NCBI GenBank assembly: GCA_034769895.1
Contig: CM068367.1
Location: 119,697,927 to 119,761,926 of the forward strand
Source: Magicicada septendecula
Taxonomy: Eukaryota; Arthropoda; Insecta; Hemiptera; Cicadidae
Direction of reading: 5' to 3'
DNA: 64,000 bases
Shown here: positions 12,211 to 26,217 of the stretch, piece after piece
How the letters are laid out: each line of letters opens with the position of its first letter
Position numbering within the stretch: the stretch's first letter is position 1
The notes under the pieces: generated by a model
The model's database searches: none
What the model was told of the DNA's origin: nothing
The model's input: the letters and a program-made list of their open reading frames with translations, nothing else
Program-made: the position numbers and the translations under genes

Positions 12211-15200
12211 ACTTCCATATTCCTTAAGGAATGGAAGTATGGTGATGGCAAAAAAAATCGTGTTCGAGATTATTGCAGATTCTGATTCTACTACACTCAA
12301 AACATGAAAAAAAGTCGTTTTCCGAAAAGTGTCTGTGTGTGTGTCTGTCTGTCTATGTGTCTGTCTGTGTGTCTGTCTGTCTATCTGTAGATTTTTTTTT
12401 TTTTGGCAAACGATAACTGCCGCAAATTCAAACAGAATCGTATACTTTTTTGCATGCAGCCCTGATTTGCAGAGTACTCGCGACCTATTGTTTTTGGTGA
12501 AGATCGGTTTAGGGAAAGGGGTAGTTTACCTGCAACGGTTTTTTTTTAGCAAGGGTAATTTTGTTTGTTTGGCAAACGATAACAGCCGCAAATTCAAACA
12601 GAATCAAATAATGTTTCGCATACAGCCCTGAATTGTACAGTTCGCAGGATCAGTTGATTTTGGTGAAGATCGGTTAAGGTAAAGGGGTAGTTTACCAGTA
12701 ACGTTTTATGTTTTAACAAGGGTATTTCTTATGGCAAACGATAACAGCCGCAAATTCAAACAGAATCAAAACATTATTTGCATACAGCCCTAAATTGTAG
12801 AGTTCTCAAGACCTATTGTTTTTGGTGAAGTTCGGTTGAGGGAAAGGGGTAGTTTACCAGCAACGTTTTTTTAACAAGGGTATTTTCTATGGCAAACGAT
12901 AACAGCCGCAAATTCAAACAGAATCAAATAATATTTTGCATACAGCCCTGATTTGTAGAGTACTCAAGACCTATTGTTTTTGGTGAAGATCGGTTAAGGG
13001 AAAGGGGTAGTTTACCTGTAACGTTTTATGTTTTAACAAGGGTATTTCCTATGGCAAACGATAACAGCCGAAAATTCAAACAGAATCAAAAGATTATTTG
13101 CATACAGCCCTAAATTGTAGAGTTCTCAAGACCTATTGTTTTTGGTGAAGATCGGTTGAGGGAAAGGGGTAGTTTACCTGCAACGTTTTTTTAACAAGGG
13201 TATTTTCTATGGCAAACGATAGCAGCCGCAAATTCAAACAGAATCAAATAATGTTTTGCATACAGCCCTGATTTGTAAAGTACTCAAGACCTATTGTTTT
13301 TGGTGAAGATCGGTTAAGGGGAAGGGGTAGTTTACCTGCAACATTTTTTTATCAAGCGTATTTTCTATGGCAAATGATAACAGCCGCAAATTCAAACAGA
13401 ATCAAATAATTTTTTGCATACTTCCCTGAATTGTAGAGGTCTCATGACATTCGATTTTGGTGAAGATCGGTTAAGGGGAAGGGGTAGTTTACCTGCAACC
13501 TTTTACGTTTTAACAAGACTAAAGTACTTGAAAATTTATTTAAACTTTTTGAAACAATGGTAATTGTTAAAAATAAAATAATTTTGTTGCCAGGCAATAA
13601 AATTATAATTTTTTCATTTTAATGTAATATAATATTTTTCATTTAATACAGCAATAAAAAGGCAGGTAAGACACAGCCTGGCTGTTTGGCTGAAAATGAT
13701 TTTAAATATAAATCTTAGAATATGGAAGTCATGTATGGTTCTCCATACCGATTTTTTCGACAAGTGTCTGTGTGTGTGTCTGTGTGTGTGTGTCTGTAGA
13801 TTTTTTTTCTATGGCAAACGATAACAGCCGCAAATTCAACAGAATCAAGTAATTTTTTGCATACAGCCTGATTTCTTGAGTACTAAAGATCTATTGTTTT
13901 TGGTGAAGATCGTATATGGAAGGGGGTAGTTTACCAGCCACGTATTTTGTTTTATCAAGGGTATTTTGTATGGCAAACGATAACAGCCGCAAATTCAAAC
14001 AAAATCATATAATATTTTGCATATACCCCTGAATTGTAGTGTTCTCAATACCTGTCGTTTTTGGTGAAGATCGGTTAAGGGACGGGGGTAGTTTACCAGA
14101 CACGTTTTTTGTTTTATCAAGGGTATTTTATATGGCAAACGATAACAGCCGCAAATTCAAACAAAATCATATAATATTTTGCATACAGCCCTGAAATGTA
14201 GCGTTCTCAAGACCTGTTGGTTTTCGTGAAGATCAGTTAAGGGAATAGGGTTCTTTACCAGCAACATTTTATGTTTTATCAAGGGTAATTTTTTTTGACG
14301 AACGATAACTGCCGTACATTAACACAGAATCAACTACTCTTCTGCATACCATTTTGAATTATACGGAACTCAAGGTCTGTTGATTTTGTTGAAGATCGGT
14401 TAAGGGAAAGGGGTAGTTTACCTGCAACAGTTTTTTATCAAGGGTAATTTTTTTCTATAGTAAACGATAACAGCCGCAAATTCAAACAGAATCAAATCAT
14501 GTTTTGCATACAGCCCTGTATTGTAGAGTTCTCAGTACCTATTGGTGTTAGTGAAGATCGGTTAAGGGAAAGGGGTAGTTTACCAGCAGCATTTTATGTT
14601 TTTTTACAAGGGTAATTTTTTATATGAAGAACGATAACTGCCGTAAATTCAAGCAGAATCAACTAGGTTTTTGCATACCTTTTGGAAATAAAGAGAACTC
14701 AAGGTCTGTTGATTTTGTTGAAGATCGGTTAAGGGAAGGTGTAGTTTATCAGCAACGATTTATGTTTTAAAAAGGGTAATTTTTTTATGAAGAACGATAA
14801 CTGTCGAAAATTCTATGAGAATCAAATAATTTTTTGCACCCTTTCCTGAATTGCAGAGTGCTAAAGGTCTGTTGATTTTGGTGAAGATCAGTTAAGGGAA
14901 AGGGGTAGTTTACCTGCAACATTTTAAGTTGTAACAAGAGAAATGTTTCCATGATGAACGATAACTGCCGCACATTCAAACAGAATCAAATATTTTTTGC
15001 ATGCTTCCCTGAATTGTAGAGGACGGAAGGTTTGTTGATTTTGTAGAAGATCGGTTAAGAGAAAGGGGTAGTTTACCTGTAACATTTTATGATTTAACAA
15101 GAGTAAAGTTCTTAATTTTATAAATAAAGTATCCTGATAAGAAGCTCATAGTAATCCACTGTAGAAACGTAGATGAAATATCTATAAATGAAGAAGTTAG

Positions 15201-18200
15201 GTGAACGGGGTGGGGGTAATTTCCTATTATTAAAAATTATAGTTGAAGGTGGAGGGGAGAATTTTTTGTATATGTACTACGTTATCGGCAACAAAGAAGT
15301 AGTTTTTTGTTAAAATTGCTTCCCGGGCTATTTAGCCGTAGTCCAATGTTTTCTGCAAAACCAGACTTTTCGGCAGTGCCATCGACTGCCATCATCGGTG
15401 AAAATCGAGTGCGAAAACGTGAGGTGGTATACGTTAGTGACCACAGTACTGTGGTTAATGCTGAAGCTATAAGTAGAAAGACGTAGTTTCTATGGAAATA
15501 TTTCATTTCGAATATGATTTTAAATATAAATCTTAGAACATGGAAGTCATGTATGGTTCTCCATACCGATTTTTTCCTATGGGAAACAATAACAGCCGCA
15601 AATTCAAACAGAATCAAATGATGTTTTGCATACAGCCCTGTATTGTAGAGTTCTCAATACCTATTGGTGTTGGTGAAGATCGGTTAAGGGAAAGGGGTAG
15701 TTTACCTGCAACATTTTATGTTTTAACAAGGGTTATTTTTTATATGACGAACGATAACTACCGTAAATTCAAACAGAATCAACTACGTTTTTGGATACCT
15801 TTTTGAACTAAAGAGAACTCAAGGTCTGTTGATTTTGTTGAAGATCGGTTAAGGGAAAGGGGTAGTTTATCACCAAAGTTTTATGTTTTAAAAAGGGTAA
15901 TTTTTATGACGAACGATAACTGCCGAAAATTCAAAGAGAATCAAATAATTTTTTGCACACTTACCTGAGTTGTAGAGATCTCAAAGTCTGTTGATTTTGG
16001 TGAAGATCGGTTAAGGGAAAGGGGTAGTTTATCTGCAACATTTTAAGTTGTAACAAGAAAAATGTTTCCATGACGAACGATAACTGCCGTAAATTCAAAC
16101 AGAATCAACTACGTTTTTGGATACCTTTTTGAACTAAAGAGAACTCAAGGTCTGTTGATTTTGTTGAAGATCGATTAAGGGAAAGGGGTAGTTTATCACC
16201 AAAGTTTTATGTTTTAAAAAGGGTAATTTTTTTATGACGAACGATAACTGCCGAAAATTCAAAGAGAATCAAATAATTTTTTGCATACTTACCTGAGTTG
16301 TAGAGAACTCAAGACCTATTGTTTTTGGTGAAGATCGGTTAAGGGAAAGGGGTAGTTTACCAGCAACAGTTTTTTATCAAGGGTAATTTTTACTTCCATA
16401 TTCCTTAAGGAATGGAAGTATGGTGATGGCAAAAAAAATCGTGTTCGAGATTATTGCAGATTCTTATTCTACTACACTCAAAACATGAAAAAAAGTCGTT
16501 TTCCGAAAAGTGTCTGTGTGTCTGTCTGTCTGTCTGTCTGTCTGTGTGTCTGTGTGTCTGTCTGTCTGTGTGTCTGTCTGTCTGTAGATTTTTTTTCTAT
16601 GGCAAACGATAACTGCCGCAAATTCAAACAGAATCAAATAATTTTTTGCATACAGCCCTGGTTTGTAGAGTACTCGCGACCTATTGTTTTTGGTGAAGAT
16701 CGGTTAAGGGAAAGGGGTAGTTTACCTGTAACGTTTTATGTTTTAACAAGGGTATTTCCTATGGCAAACGATAACAGCCGCAAATTCAAACAGAATGAAA
16801 AGATTATTTGCATACAGCCCTAAATTGTAGAGTTCTCAATACCTTTTGTTTTTGGTGAAGATCGGTTAAGGGAAAGGGGTAGTTTACCTACAACGTTTTT
16901 TTAACAAGGGTATTTTCTATGGCAAACGATAACAGCCGCAAATTCGAACAGAATCAAATAATGTTTCGCATACAGCCCTAAATTGTAGAGTACTCAAGAC
17001 CTATTGTTTTTGGTGAAGATCGGTTGAGGGGAAGGGGTAGCTTACCAGCAACGTTTTTTATCATGCGTATTTTCTATGGCAAACGACAACTGCCGCAAAT
17101 TCAAACAGAATCAAATAATTTTTTGCATACAGCCCTGGTTTGTAGAGTACTCGCGACCTTTTGTTTTTGGTGAAGATCGGTTGAGGGGAAGGGGTAGTTT
17201 ACCTGCTACGGTTTTTTTTATCAAGGGAAATTTTTTTTTTTTGGCAATCGATAGCCGCAAATTCAAACAGAATCAAATAATGTTTCGCATACAGCCCTGA
17301 ATTGTAGATTTCTCAAGACCTATTGTTTTTGGTGAAGATCGGTTGAGGGAAAGGGGTAGTTTACCTGCAACGTTTTTTTAACAAGGGTATTTTCTATGGC
17401 AAACGATAACAGCCGCAAATTCAAACAGAATCAAATAATGTTTTGCATACAGTCCTGATTTGTAGAGTACTCAAGACCTATTGTTTTTGGTGAAGATCGG
17501 TTAAGGGGAAGGGGTAGTTTACCTGCAACGTTTTTTTATCAAGCGTATTTTCTATGGAAAACGATAACAGCCGCAAATTCAAACAGAATCAAATAATTTT
17601 TTGCATACGTCCCTCAATTGTAGAGGTCTCAATGACTTTCGATTTTGGTGAAGATCGGTTAAGGGGAAGGGGTAGTTTACCTGCAACCTTATACGTTTTA
17701 ACAAGAGTAAAGTACTTGAAAAATTATTTAAACTTGTTGAAACAATGGTAATGGCAAACGATAACAGCCGCAAATTCAAACAGAATCAAATAATGTTTTG
17801 CATACAGCCCTGATTTGTAGAGTACTCAAGACCTATTGTTTTTGGTGAAGATCGGTTAAGGGGAAGGGGTAGTTTACCTGCAACGTTTTTTTATCAAGCG
17901 TATTTTCTATGGCAAACGATAACAGCCGCAAATTCAAACAGAATCAAATAATTTTTTGCATACGTCCCTGAATTGTAGAGGTCTCAATGACTTTCGATTT
18001 TGGTGAAGATCGGTTAAGGGGAAGGGGTAGTTTACCTGCAACCTTTTACGTTTTAACAAGAGTAAAGTACTTGAAAATTTATTTAAACTTTTTGAAACAA
18101 TGGTAATTGTTAAAAATAAAATAATTTTGTTGCCAGGCAATAAAATTATAATTTTTTCATTTTAATGTAATATAATATTTTTCATTTAATACAGCAATAA

Positions 18201-18791
18201 AAAGGCAGGTAAGACACAGCCTGGTTGTTTGGCTGAAAATGATTTTAAATATAAATCTTAGAATATGGAAGTCATGTATGGTTCTCCATACCGATATTTA
18301 CTTCCATATTCCTTAAGGAATGGAAGTATGGTGATGGCAAAAAAAATCGTGTTCGAGATTATTGCAGATTCTGATTCTATTACACTCAAAACATGAAAAA
18401 AAGTCGTTTTCCGAAAAGTGTCTGTGTGTGTGTCTGTCTGTCTGTCTGTCTGTCTGTAGATTTTTTTTCTATGGCAAACGATAACTGCCGCAAATTCAAA
18501 CAGAATCAAATAATTTTTTGCATACAGCCCTGATTTGTAGAGTCCTCGCGACCTATTGTTTTTGGTGAAGATCGGTTAAGGGAAAGGGGTAAGTTACCTG
18601 CAACGTTTTATGTTCTACACAGAGGGTATTTTCTATGGCAAACGATAACAGCCGCAAATTCAAACAGAATCAAATAATTTTTTGCATACAGCCCTGATTT
18701 GTAGAGTACTCAAGACCTATTGTTTTTGGTGAAGATCGGTTAAGGGAAAGGGGTAGTTTACCAGCAACAGTTTTTTATCAAGTGTAATTTT
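12211..18791 (+). repeat. 6,581-bp tandem duplication, copy 1
   Basis: The unit begins at the L2 palindrome (12211) and ends just before the next such palindrome. It holds L2 at 12211-12403, monomers, L1 at 13511-13755, a truncated L2 microsatellite end at 13757-13810, second-family monomers, module C at 15098-15570, L2 at 16392-16597, monomers, a truncated L1 at 17700-17752 that runs straight into a monomer, a full L1 at 18055-18299 and L2 at 18300-18470. No gene is seen. Confidence 0.96.
15098..15570 (+). repeat. Module C, copy 2
   Basis: It has the same layout as the copy at 6537. The palindrome core CCACAGTACTGTGG is at 15441-15454; the flanking base is changed, so 14 bp rather than 20 are perfect. 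The minus-strand open frame of 111 codons across it is repeated with every copy and shows no recognisable domain. Confidence 0.9.
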
Positions 18792-21700
18792 ACTTCCATA
18801 TTCCTTAAGGAATGGAAGTATGGTGATGGCAAAAAAAATCGTGTTCGAGATTATTGCAGATTCTGATTCTACTACACTCAAAACATGAAAAAAAGTCGTT
18901 TTCCGAAAAGTGTCTGTGTGTGTGTCTGTCTGTCTATGTGTCTGTCTGTGTGTCTGTCTGTCTATCTGTAGATTTTTTTTTTTTTGGCAAACGATAACTG
19001 CCGCAAATTCAAACAGAATCGTATACTTTTTTGCATGCAGCCCTGATTTGCAGAGTACTCGCGACCTATTGTTTTTGGTGAAGATCGGTTTAGGGAAAGG
19101 GGTAGTTTACCTGCAACGGTTTTTTTTTAGCAAGGGTAATTTTGTTTGTTTGGCAAACGATAACAGCCGCAAATTCAAACAGAATCAAATAATGTTTCGC
19201 ATACAGCCCTGAATTGTACAGTTCGCAGGATCAGTTGATTTTGGTGAAGATCGGTTAAGGTAAAGGGGTAGTTTACCAGTAACGTTTTATGTTTTAACAA
19301 GGGTATTTCTTATGGCAAACGATAACAGCCGCAAATTCAAACAGAATCAAAACATTATTTGCATACAGCCCTAAATTGTAGAGTTCTCAAGACCTATTGT
19401 TTTTGGTGAAGTTCGGTTGAGGGAAAGGGGTAGTTTACCAGCAACGTTTTTTTAACAAGGGTATTTTCTATGGCAAACGATAACAGCCGCAAATTCAAAC
19501 AGAATCAAATAATATTTTGCATACAGCCCTGATTTGTAGAGTACTCAAGACCTATTGTTTTTGGTGAAGATCGGTTAAGGGAAAGGGGTAGTTTACCTGT
19601 AACGTTTTATGTTTTAACAAGGGTATTTCCTATGGCAAACGATAACAGCCGAAAATTCAAACAGAATCAAAAGATTATTTGCATACAGCCCTAAATTGTA
19701 GAGTTCTCAAGACCTATTGTTTTTGGTGAAGATCGGTTGAGGGAAAGGGGTAGTTTACCTGCAACGTTTTTTTAACAAGGGTATTTTCTATGGCAAACGA
19801 TAGCAGCCGCAAATTCAAACAGAATCAAATAATGTTTTGCATACAGCCCTGATTTGTAAAGTACTCAAGACCTATTGTTTTTGGTGAAGATCGGTTAAGG
19901 GGAAGGGGTAGTTTACCTGCAACATTTTTTTATCAAGCGTATTTTCTATGGCAAATGATAACAGCCGCAAATTCAAACAGAATCAAATAATTTTTTGCAT
20001 ACTTCCCTGAATTGTAGAGGTCTCATGACATTCGATTTTGGTGAAGATCGGTTAAGGGGAAGGGGTAGTTTACCTGCAACCTTTTACGTTTTAACAAGAC
20101 TAAAGTACTTGAAAATTTATTTAAACTTTTTGAAACAATGGTAATTGTTAAAAATAAAATAATTTTGTTGCCAGGCAATAAAATTATAATTTTTTCATTT
20201 TAATGTAATATAATATTTTTCATTTAATACAGCAATAAAAAGGCAGGTAAGACACAGCCTGGCTGTTTGGCTGAAAATGATTTTAAATATAAATCTTAGA
20301 ATATGGAAGTCATGTATGGTTCTCCATACCGATTTTTTCGACAAGTGTCTGTGTGTGTGTCTGTGTGTGTGTGTCTGTAGATTTTTTTTCTATGGCAAAC
20401 GATAACAGCCGCAAATTCAACAGAATCAAGTAATTTTTTGCATACAGCCTGATTTCTTGAGTACTAAAGATCTATTGTTTTTGGTGAAGATCGTATATGG
20501 AAGGGGGTAGTTTACCAGCCACGTATTTTGTTTTATCAAGGGTATTTTGTATGGCAAACGATAACAGCCGCAAATTCAAACAAAATCATATAATATTTTG
20601 CATATACCCCTGAATTGTAGTGTTCTCAATACCTGTCGTTTTTGGTGAAGATCGGTTAAGGGACGGGGGTAGTTTACCAGACACGTTTTTTGTTTTATCA
20701 AGGGTATTTTATATGGCAAACGATAACAGCCGCAAATTCAAACAAAATCATATAATATTTTGCATACAGCCCTGAAATGTAGCGTTCTCAAGACCTGTTG
20801 GTTTTCGTGAAGATCAGTTAAGGGAATAGGGTTCTTTACCAGCAACATTTTATGTTTTATCAAGGGTAATTTTTTTTGACGAACGATAACTGCCGTACAT
20901 TAACACAGAATCAACTACTCTTCTGCATACCATTTTGAATTATACGGAACTCAAGGTCTGTTGATTTTGTTGAAGATCGGTTAAGGGAAAGGGGTAGTTT
21001 ACCTGCAACAGTTTTTTATCAAGGGTAATTTTTTTCTATAGTAAACGATAACAGCCGCAAATTCAAACAGAATCAAATCATGTTTTGCATACAGCCCTGT
21101 ATTGTAGAGTTCTCAGTACCTATTGGTGTTAGTGAAGATCGGTTAAGGGAAAGGGGTAGTTTACCAGCAGCATTTTATGTTTTTTTACAAGGGTAATTTT
21201 TTATATGAAGAACGATAACTGCCGTAAATTCAAGCAGAATCAACTAGGTTTTTGCATACCTTTTGGAAATAAAGAGAACTCAAGGTCTGTTGATTTTGTT
21301 GAAGATCGGTTAAGGGAAGGTGTAGTTTATCAGCAACGATTTATGTTTTAAAAAGGGTAATTTTTTTATGAAGAACGATAACTGTCGAAAATTCTATGAG
21401 AATCAAATAATTTTTTGCACCCTTTCCTGAATTGCAGAGTGCTAAAGGTCTGTTGATTTTGGTGAAGATCAGTTAAGGGAAAGGGGTAGTTTACCTGCAA
21501 CATTTTAAGTTGTAACAAGAGAAATGTTTCCATGATGAACGATAACTGCCGCACATTCAAACAGAATCAAATATTTTTTGCATGCTTCCCTGAATTGTAG
21601 AGGACGGAAGGTTTGTTGATTTTGTAGAAGATCGGTTAAGAGAAAGGGGTAGTTTACCTGTAACATTTTATGATTTAACAAGAGTAAAGTTCTTAATTTT

Positions 21701-24700
21701 ATAAATAAAGTATCCTGATAAGAAGCTCATAGTAATCCACTGTAGAAACGTAGATGAAATATCTATAAATGAAGAAGTTAGGTGAACGGGGTGGGGGTAA
21801 TTTCCTATTATTAAAAATTATAGTTGAAGGTGGAGGGGAGAATTTTTTGTATATGTACTACGTTATCGGCAACAAAGAAGTAGTTTTTTGTTAAAATTGC
21901 TTCCCGGGCTATTTAGCCGTAGTCCAATGTTTTCTGCAAAACCAGACTTTTCGGCAGTGCCATCGACTGCCATCATCGGTGAAAATCGAGTGCGAAAACG
22001 TGAGGTGGTATACGTTAGTGACCACAGTACTGTGGTTAATGCTGAAGCTATAAGTAGAAAGACGTAGTTTCTATGGAAATATTTCATTTCGAATATGATT
22101 TTAAATATAAATCTTAGAACATGGAAGTCATGTATGGTTCTCCATACCGATTTTTTCCTATGGGAAACAATAACAGCCGCAAATTCAAACAGAATCAAAT
22201 GATGTTTTGCATACAGCCCTGTATTGTAGAGTTCTCAATACCTATTGGTGTTGGTGAAGATCGGTTAAGGGAAAGGGGTAGTTTACCTGCAACATTTTAT
22301 GTTTTAACAAGGGTTATTTTTTATATGACGAACGATAACTACCGTAAATTCAAACAGAATCAACTACGTTTTTGGATACCTTTTTGAACTAAAGAGAACT
22401 CAAGGTCTGTTGATTTTGTTGAAGATCGGTTAAGGGAAAGGGGTAGTTTATCACCAAAGTTTTATGTTTTAAAAAGGGTAATTTTTATGACGAACGATAA
22501 CTGCCGAAAATTCAAAGAGAATCAAATAATTTTTTGCACACTTACCTGAGTTGTAGAGATCTCAAAGTCTGTTGATTTTGGTGAAGATCGGTTAAGGGAA
22601 AGGGGTAGTTTATCTGCAACATTTTAAGTTGTAACAAGAAAAATGTTTCCATGACGAACGATAACTGCCGTAAATTCAAACAGAATCAACTACGTTTTTG
22701 GATACCTTTTTGAACTAAAGAGAACTCAAGGTCTGTTGATTTTGTTGAAGATCGATTAAGGGAAAGGGGTAGTTTATCACCAAAGTTTTATGTTTTAAAA
22801 AGGGTAATTTTTTTATGACGAACGATAACTGCCGAAAATTCAAAGAGAATCAAATAATTTTTTGCATACTTACCTGAGTTGTAGAGAACTCAAGACCTAT
22901 TGTTTTTGGTGAAGATCGGTTAAGGGAAAGGGGTAGTTTACCAGCAACAGTTTTTTATCAAGGGTAATTTTTACTTCCATATTCCTTAAGGAATGGAAGT
23001 ATGGTGATGGCAAAAAAAATCGTGTTCGAGATTATTGCAGATTCTTATTCTACTACACTCAAAACATGAAAAAAAGTCGTTTTCCGAAAAGTGTCTGTGT
23101 GTCTGTCTGTCTGTCTGTCTGTCTGTGTGTCTGTGTGTCTGTCTGTCTGTGTGTCTGTCTGTCTGTAGATTTTTTTTCTATGGCAAACGATAACTGCCGC
23201 AAATTCAAACAGAATCAAATAATTTTTTGCATACAGCCCTGGTTTGTAGAGTACTCGCGACCTATTGTTTTTGGTGAAGATCGGTTAAGGGAAAGGGGTA
23301 GTTTACCTGTAACGTTTTATGTTTTAACAAGGGTATTTCCTATGGCAAACGATAACAGCCGCAAATTCAAACAGAATGAAAAGATTATTTGCATACAGCC
23401 CTAAATTGTAGAGTTCTCAATACCTTTTGTTTTTGGTGAAGATCGGTTAAGGGAAAGGGGTAGTTTACCTACAACGTTTTTTTAACAAGGGTATTTTCTA
23501 TGGCAAACGATAACAGCCGCAAATTCGAACAGAATCAAATAATGTTTCGCATACAGCCCTAAATTGTAGAGTACTCAAGACCTATTGTTTTTGGTGAAGA
23601 TCGGTTGAGGGGAAGGGGTAGCTTACCAGCAACGTTTTTTATCATGCGTATTTTCTATGGCAAACGACAACTGCCGCAAATTCAAACAGAATCAAATAAT
23701 TTTTTGCATACAGCCCTGGTTTGTAGAGTACTCGCGACCTTTTGTTTTTGGTGAAGATCGGTTGAGGGGAAGGGGTAGTTTACCTGCTACGGTTTTTTTT
23801 ATCAAGGGAAATTTTTTTTTTTTGGCAATCGATAGCCGCAAATTCAAACAGAATCAAATAATGTTTCGCATACAGCCCTGAATTGTAGATTTCTCAAGAC
23901 CTATTGTTTTTGGTGAAGATCGGTTGAGGGAAAGGGGTAGTTTACCTGCAACGTTTTTTTAACAAGGGTATTTTCTATGGCAAACGATAACAGCCGCAAA
24001 TTCAAACAGAATCAAATAATGTTTTGCATACAGTCCTGATTTGTAGAGTACTCAAGACCTATTGTTTTTGGTGAAGATCGGTTAAGGGGAAGGGGTAGTT
24101 TACCTGCAACGTTTTTTTATCAAGCGTATTTTCTATGGAAAACGATAACAGCCGCAAATTCAAACAGAATCAAATAATTTTTTGCATACGTCCCTCAATT
24201 GTAGAGGTCTCAATGACTTTCGATTTTGGTGAAGATCGGTTAAGGGGAAGGGGTAGTTTACCTGCAACCTTATACGTTTTAACAAGAGTAAAGTACTTGA
24301 AAAATTATTTAAACTTGTTGAAACAATGGTAATGGCAAACGATAACAGCCGCAAATTCAAACAGAATCAAATAATGTTTTGCATACAGCCCTGATTTGTA
24401 GAGTACTCAAGACCTATTGTTTTTGGTGAAGATCGGTTAAGGGGAAGGGGTAGTTTACCTGCAACGTTTTTTTATCAAGCGTATTTTCTATGGCAAACGA
24501 TAACAGCCGCAAATTCAAACAGAATCAAATAATTTTTTGCATACGTCCCTGAATTGTAGAGGTCTCAATGACTTTCGATTTTGGTGAAGATCGGTTAAGG
24601 GGAAGGGGTAGTTTACCTGCAACCTTTTACGTTTTAACAAGAGTAAAGTACTTGAAAATTTATTTAAACTTTTTGAAACAATGGTAATTGTTAAAAATAA

Positions 24701-25372
24701 AATAATTTTGTTGCCAGGCAATAAAATTATAATTTTTTCATTTTAATGTAATATAATATTTTTCATTTAATACAGCAATAAAAAGGCAGGTAAGACACAG
24801 CCTGGTTGTTTGGCTGAAAATGATTTTAAATATAAATCTTAGAATATGGAAGTCATGTATGGTTCTCCATACCGATATTTACTTCCATATTCCTTAAGGA
24901 ATGGAAGTATGGTGATGGCAAAAAAAATCGTGTTCGAGATTATTGCAGATTCTGATTCTATTACACTCAAAACATGAAAAAAAGTCGTTTTCCGAAAAGT
25001 GTCTGTGTGTGTGTCTGTCTGTCTGTCTGTCTGTCTGTAGATTTTTTTTCTATGGCAAACGATAACTGCCGCAAATTCAAACAGAATCAAATAATTTTTT
25101 GCATACAGCCCTGATTTGTAGAGTCCTCGCGACCTATTGTTTTTGGTGAAGATCGGTTAAGGGAAAGGGGTAAGTTACCTGCAACGTTTTATGTTCTACA
25201 CAGAGGGTATTTTCTATGGCAAACGATAACAGCCGCAAATTCAAACAGAATCAAATAATTTTTTGCATACAGCCCTGATTTGTAGAGTACTCAAGACCTA
25301 TTGTTTTTGGTGAAGATCGGTTAAGGGAAAGGGGTAGTTTACCAGCAACAGTTTTTTATCAAGTGTAATTTT
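18792..25372 (+). repeat. 6,581-bp tandem duplication, copy 2
   Basis: I found no difference from 12211-18791 in any stretch I compared, microsatellite tracts included. The junction at 18792 is at the start of an L2, as is the following junction at 25373. It contains L1 at 20092-20336, module C at 21679-22151, L2 at 22973-23178, the truncated L1 at 24281-24333, L1 at 24636-24880 and L2 at 24881-25051. Confidence 0.96.
21679..22151 (+). repeat. Module C, copy 3
   Basis: This is the counterpart of 15098-15570 in the second 6,581-bp unit. Confidence 0.9.
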
Positions 25373-26179
25373 ACTTCCATATTCCTTAAGGAATGGAAGT
25401 ATGGTGATGGCAAAAAAAATCGTGTTCGAGATTATTGCAGATTCTGATTCTACTACACTCAAAACATGAAAAAAAGTCGTTTTCCGAAAAGTGTCTGTGT
25501 GTGTGTCTGTCTGTCTGTCTGTCTGTAGATTTTTTTTTTGGCAAACGATAACTGCCGCAAATTCAAACAGAATCAAATAATTTTTTGCATACAGCCCTGA
25601 TTTGTAGAGTACTCGCGACCTATTGTTTTTGGTGAAGATTGGTTGAGCGAAAGGGGTAGTTTACCTGCAACGGTTTTTTTTATCAAGGGAAATTTTTTTT
25701 TTGGCAAACGATAACAGCTGCAAATTCAAACAGAATCAAATAATGTTTCGCATACAGACCTGAATTGTAGAGTTCTCAAGACCTATTGTTTTTGGTGAAG
25801 ATCGGTTATGGGAAAGGGGTAGTTTACCTGTAACGTTTTATGTTTTAACAAGGGTATTTCCTATGGCAAACGATAACAGCCGCAAATTCAAACAGAATCA
25901 AAAGATTATTTGCATACAGCCCTAAATTGTAGAGTTCTCAAGACCTTTTGTTTTTGGTGAAGATCGGTTAAGGGAAAGGGGTAGTTTACCTACAACGTTT
26001 TTTTAACAAGGGTATTTTCTATGGCAAACGATAACAGCCGCAAGTTCAAACAGAATCAAATAATTTTCTGCATGCAGCCCTGATTTGTAGAGGTCTCAAG
26101 GACTGTCGATTTTGGTGAAGATCGGTTAAGGGGAAGGGGTAGTTTACCTGCAACCTTTTACGTTTAACAAGAGTAAAGT

Positions 26180-26217
26180 ACAATCAGAATGATCACAGTT
26201 GCACACCACTATGTAAA
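26180..26217 (-). repeat. Junction tag at switch to inverted orientation, copy 1
   Basis: The reverse complement reads CATAGTGGTGTGCAACTGTG followed by ATCATTCTGATTGT. It lies between the L1-type start AAGAGTAAAGTAC and an inverted L1 end (CGGTATGGAGAACC). The same sequence is at 55710-55747 beside the Penelope-like pair. Confidence 0.9.

Noticed and set aside
15282..15617. 111-codon minus-strand frame over module C
   Set aside because: It repeats with every C module, spans a module and a monomer border, and has no recognisable domain; the length is not remarkable for such a repeat.
16485..16823. Open frames MANDN...RKFKQ and MILFEFAAVIV as protein-coding genes
   Set aside because: They are translations of satellite monomers and L2 microsatellites, occur dozens of times on both strands, and are cut by stops in most copies.
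1..26179. CENP-B box in the monomer, suggesting a centromere
   Set aside because: I found no sequence like the CENP-B box. The near-nucleosomal length alone does not show centromere identity.
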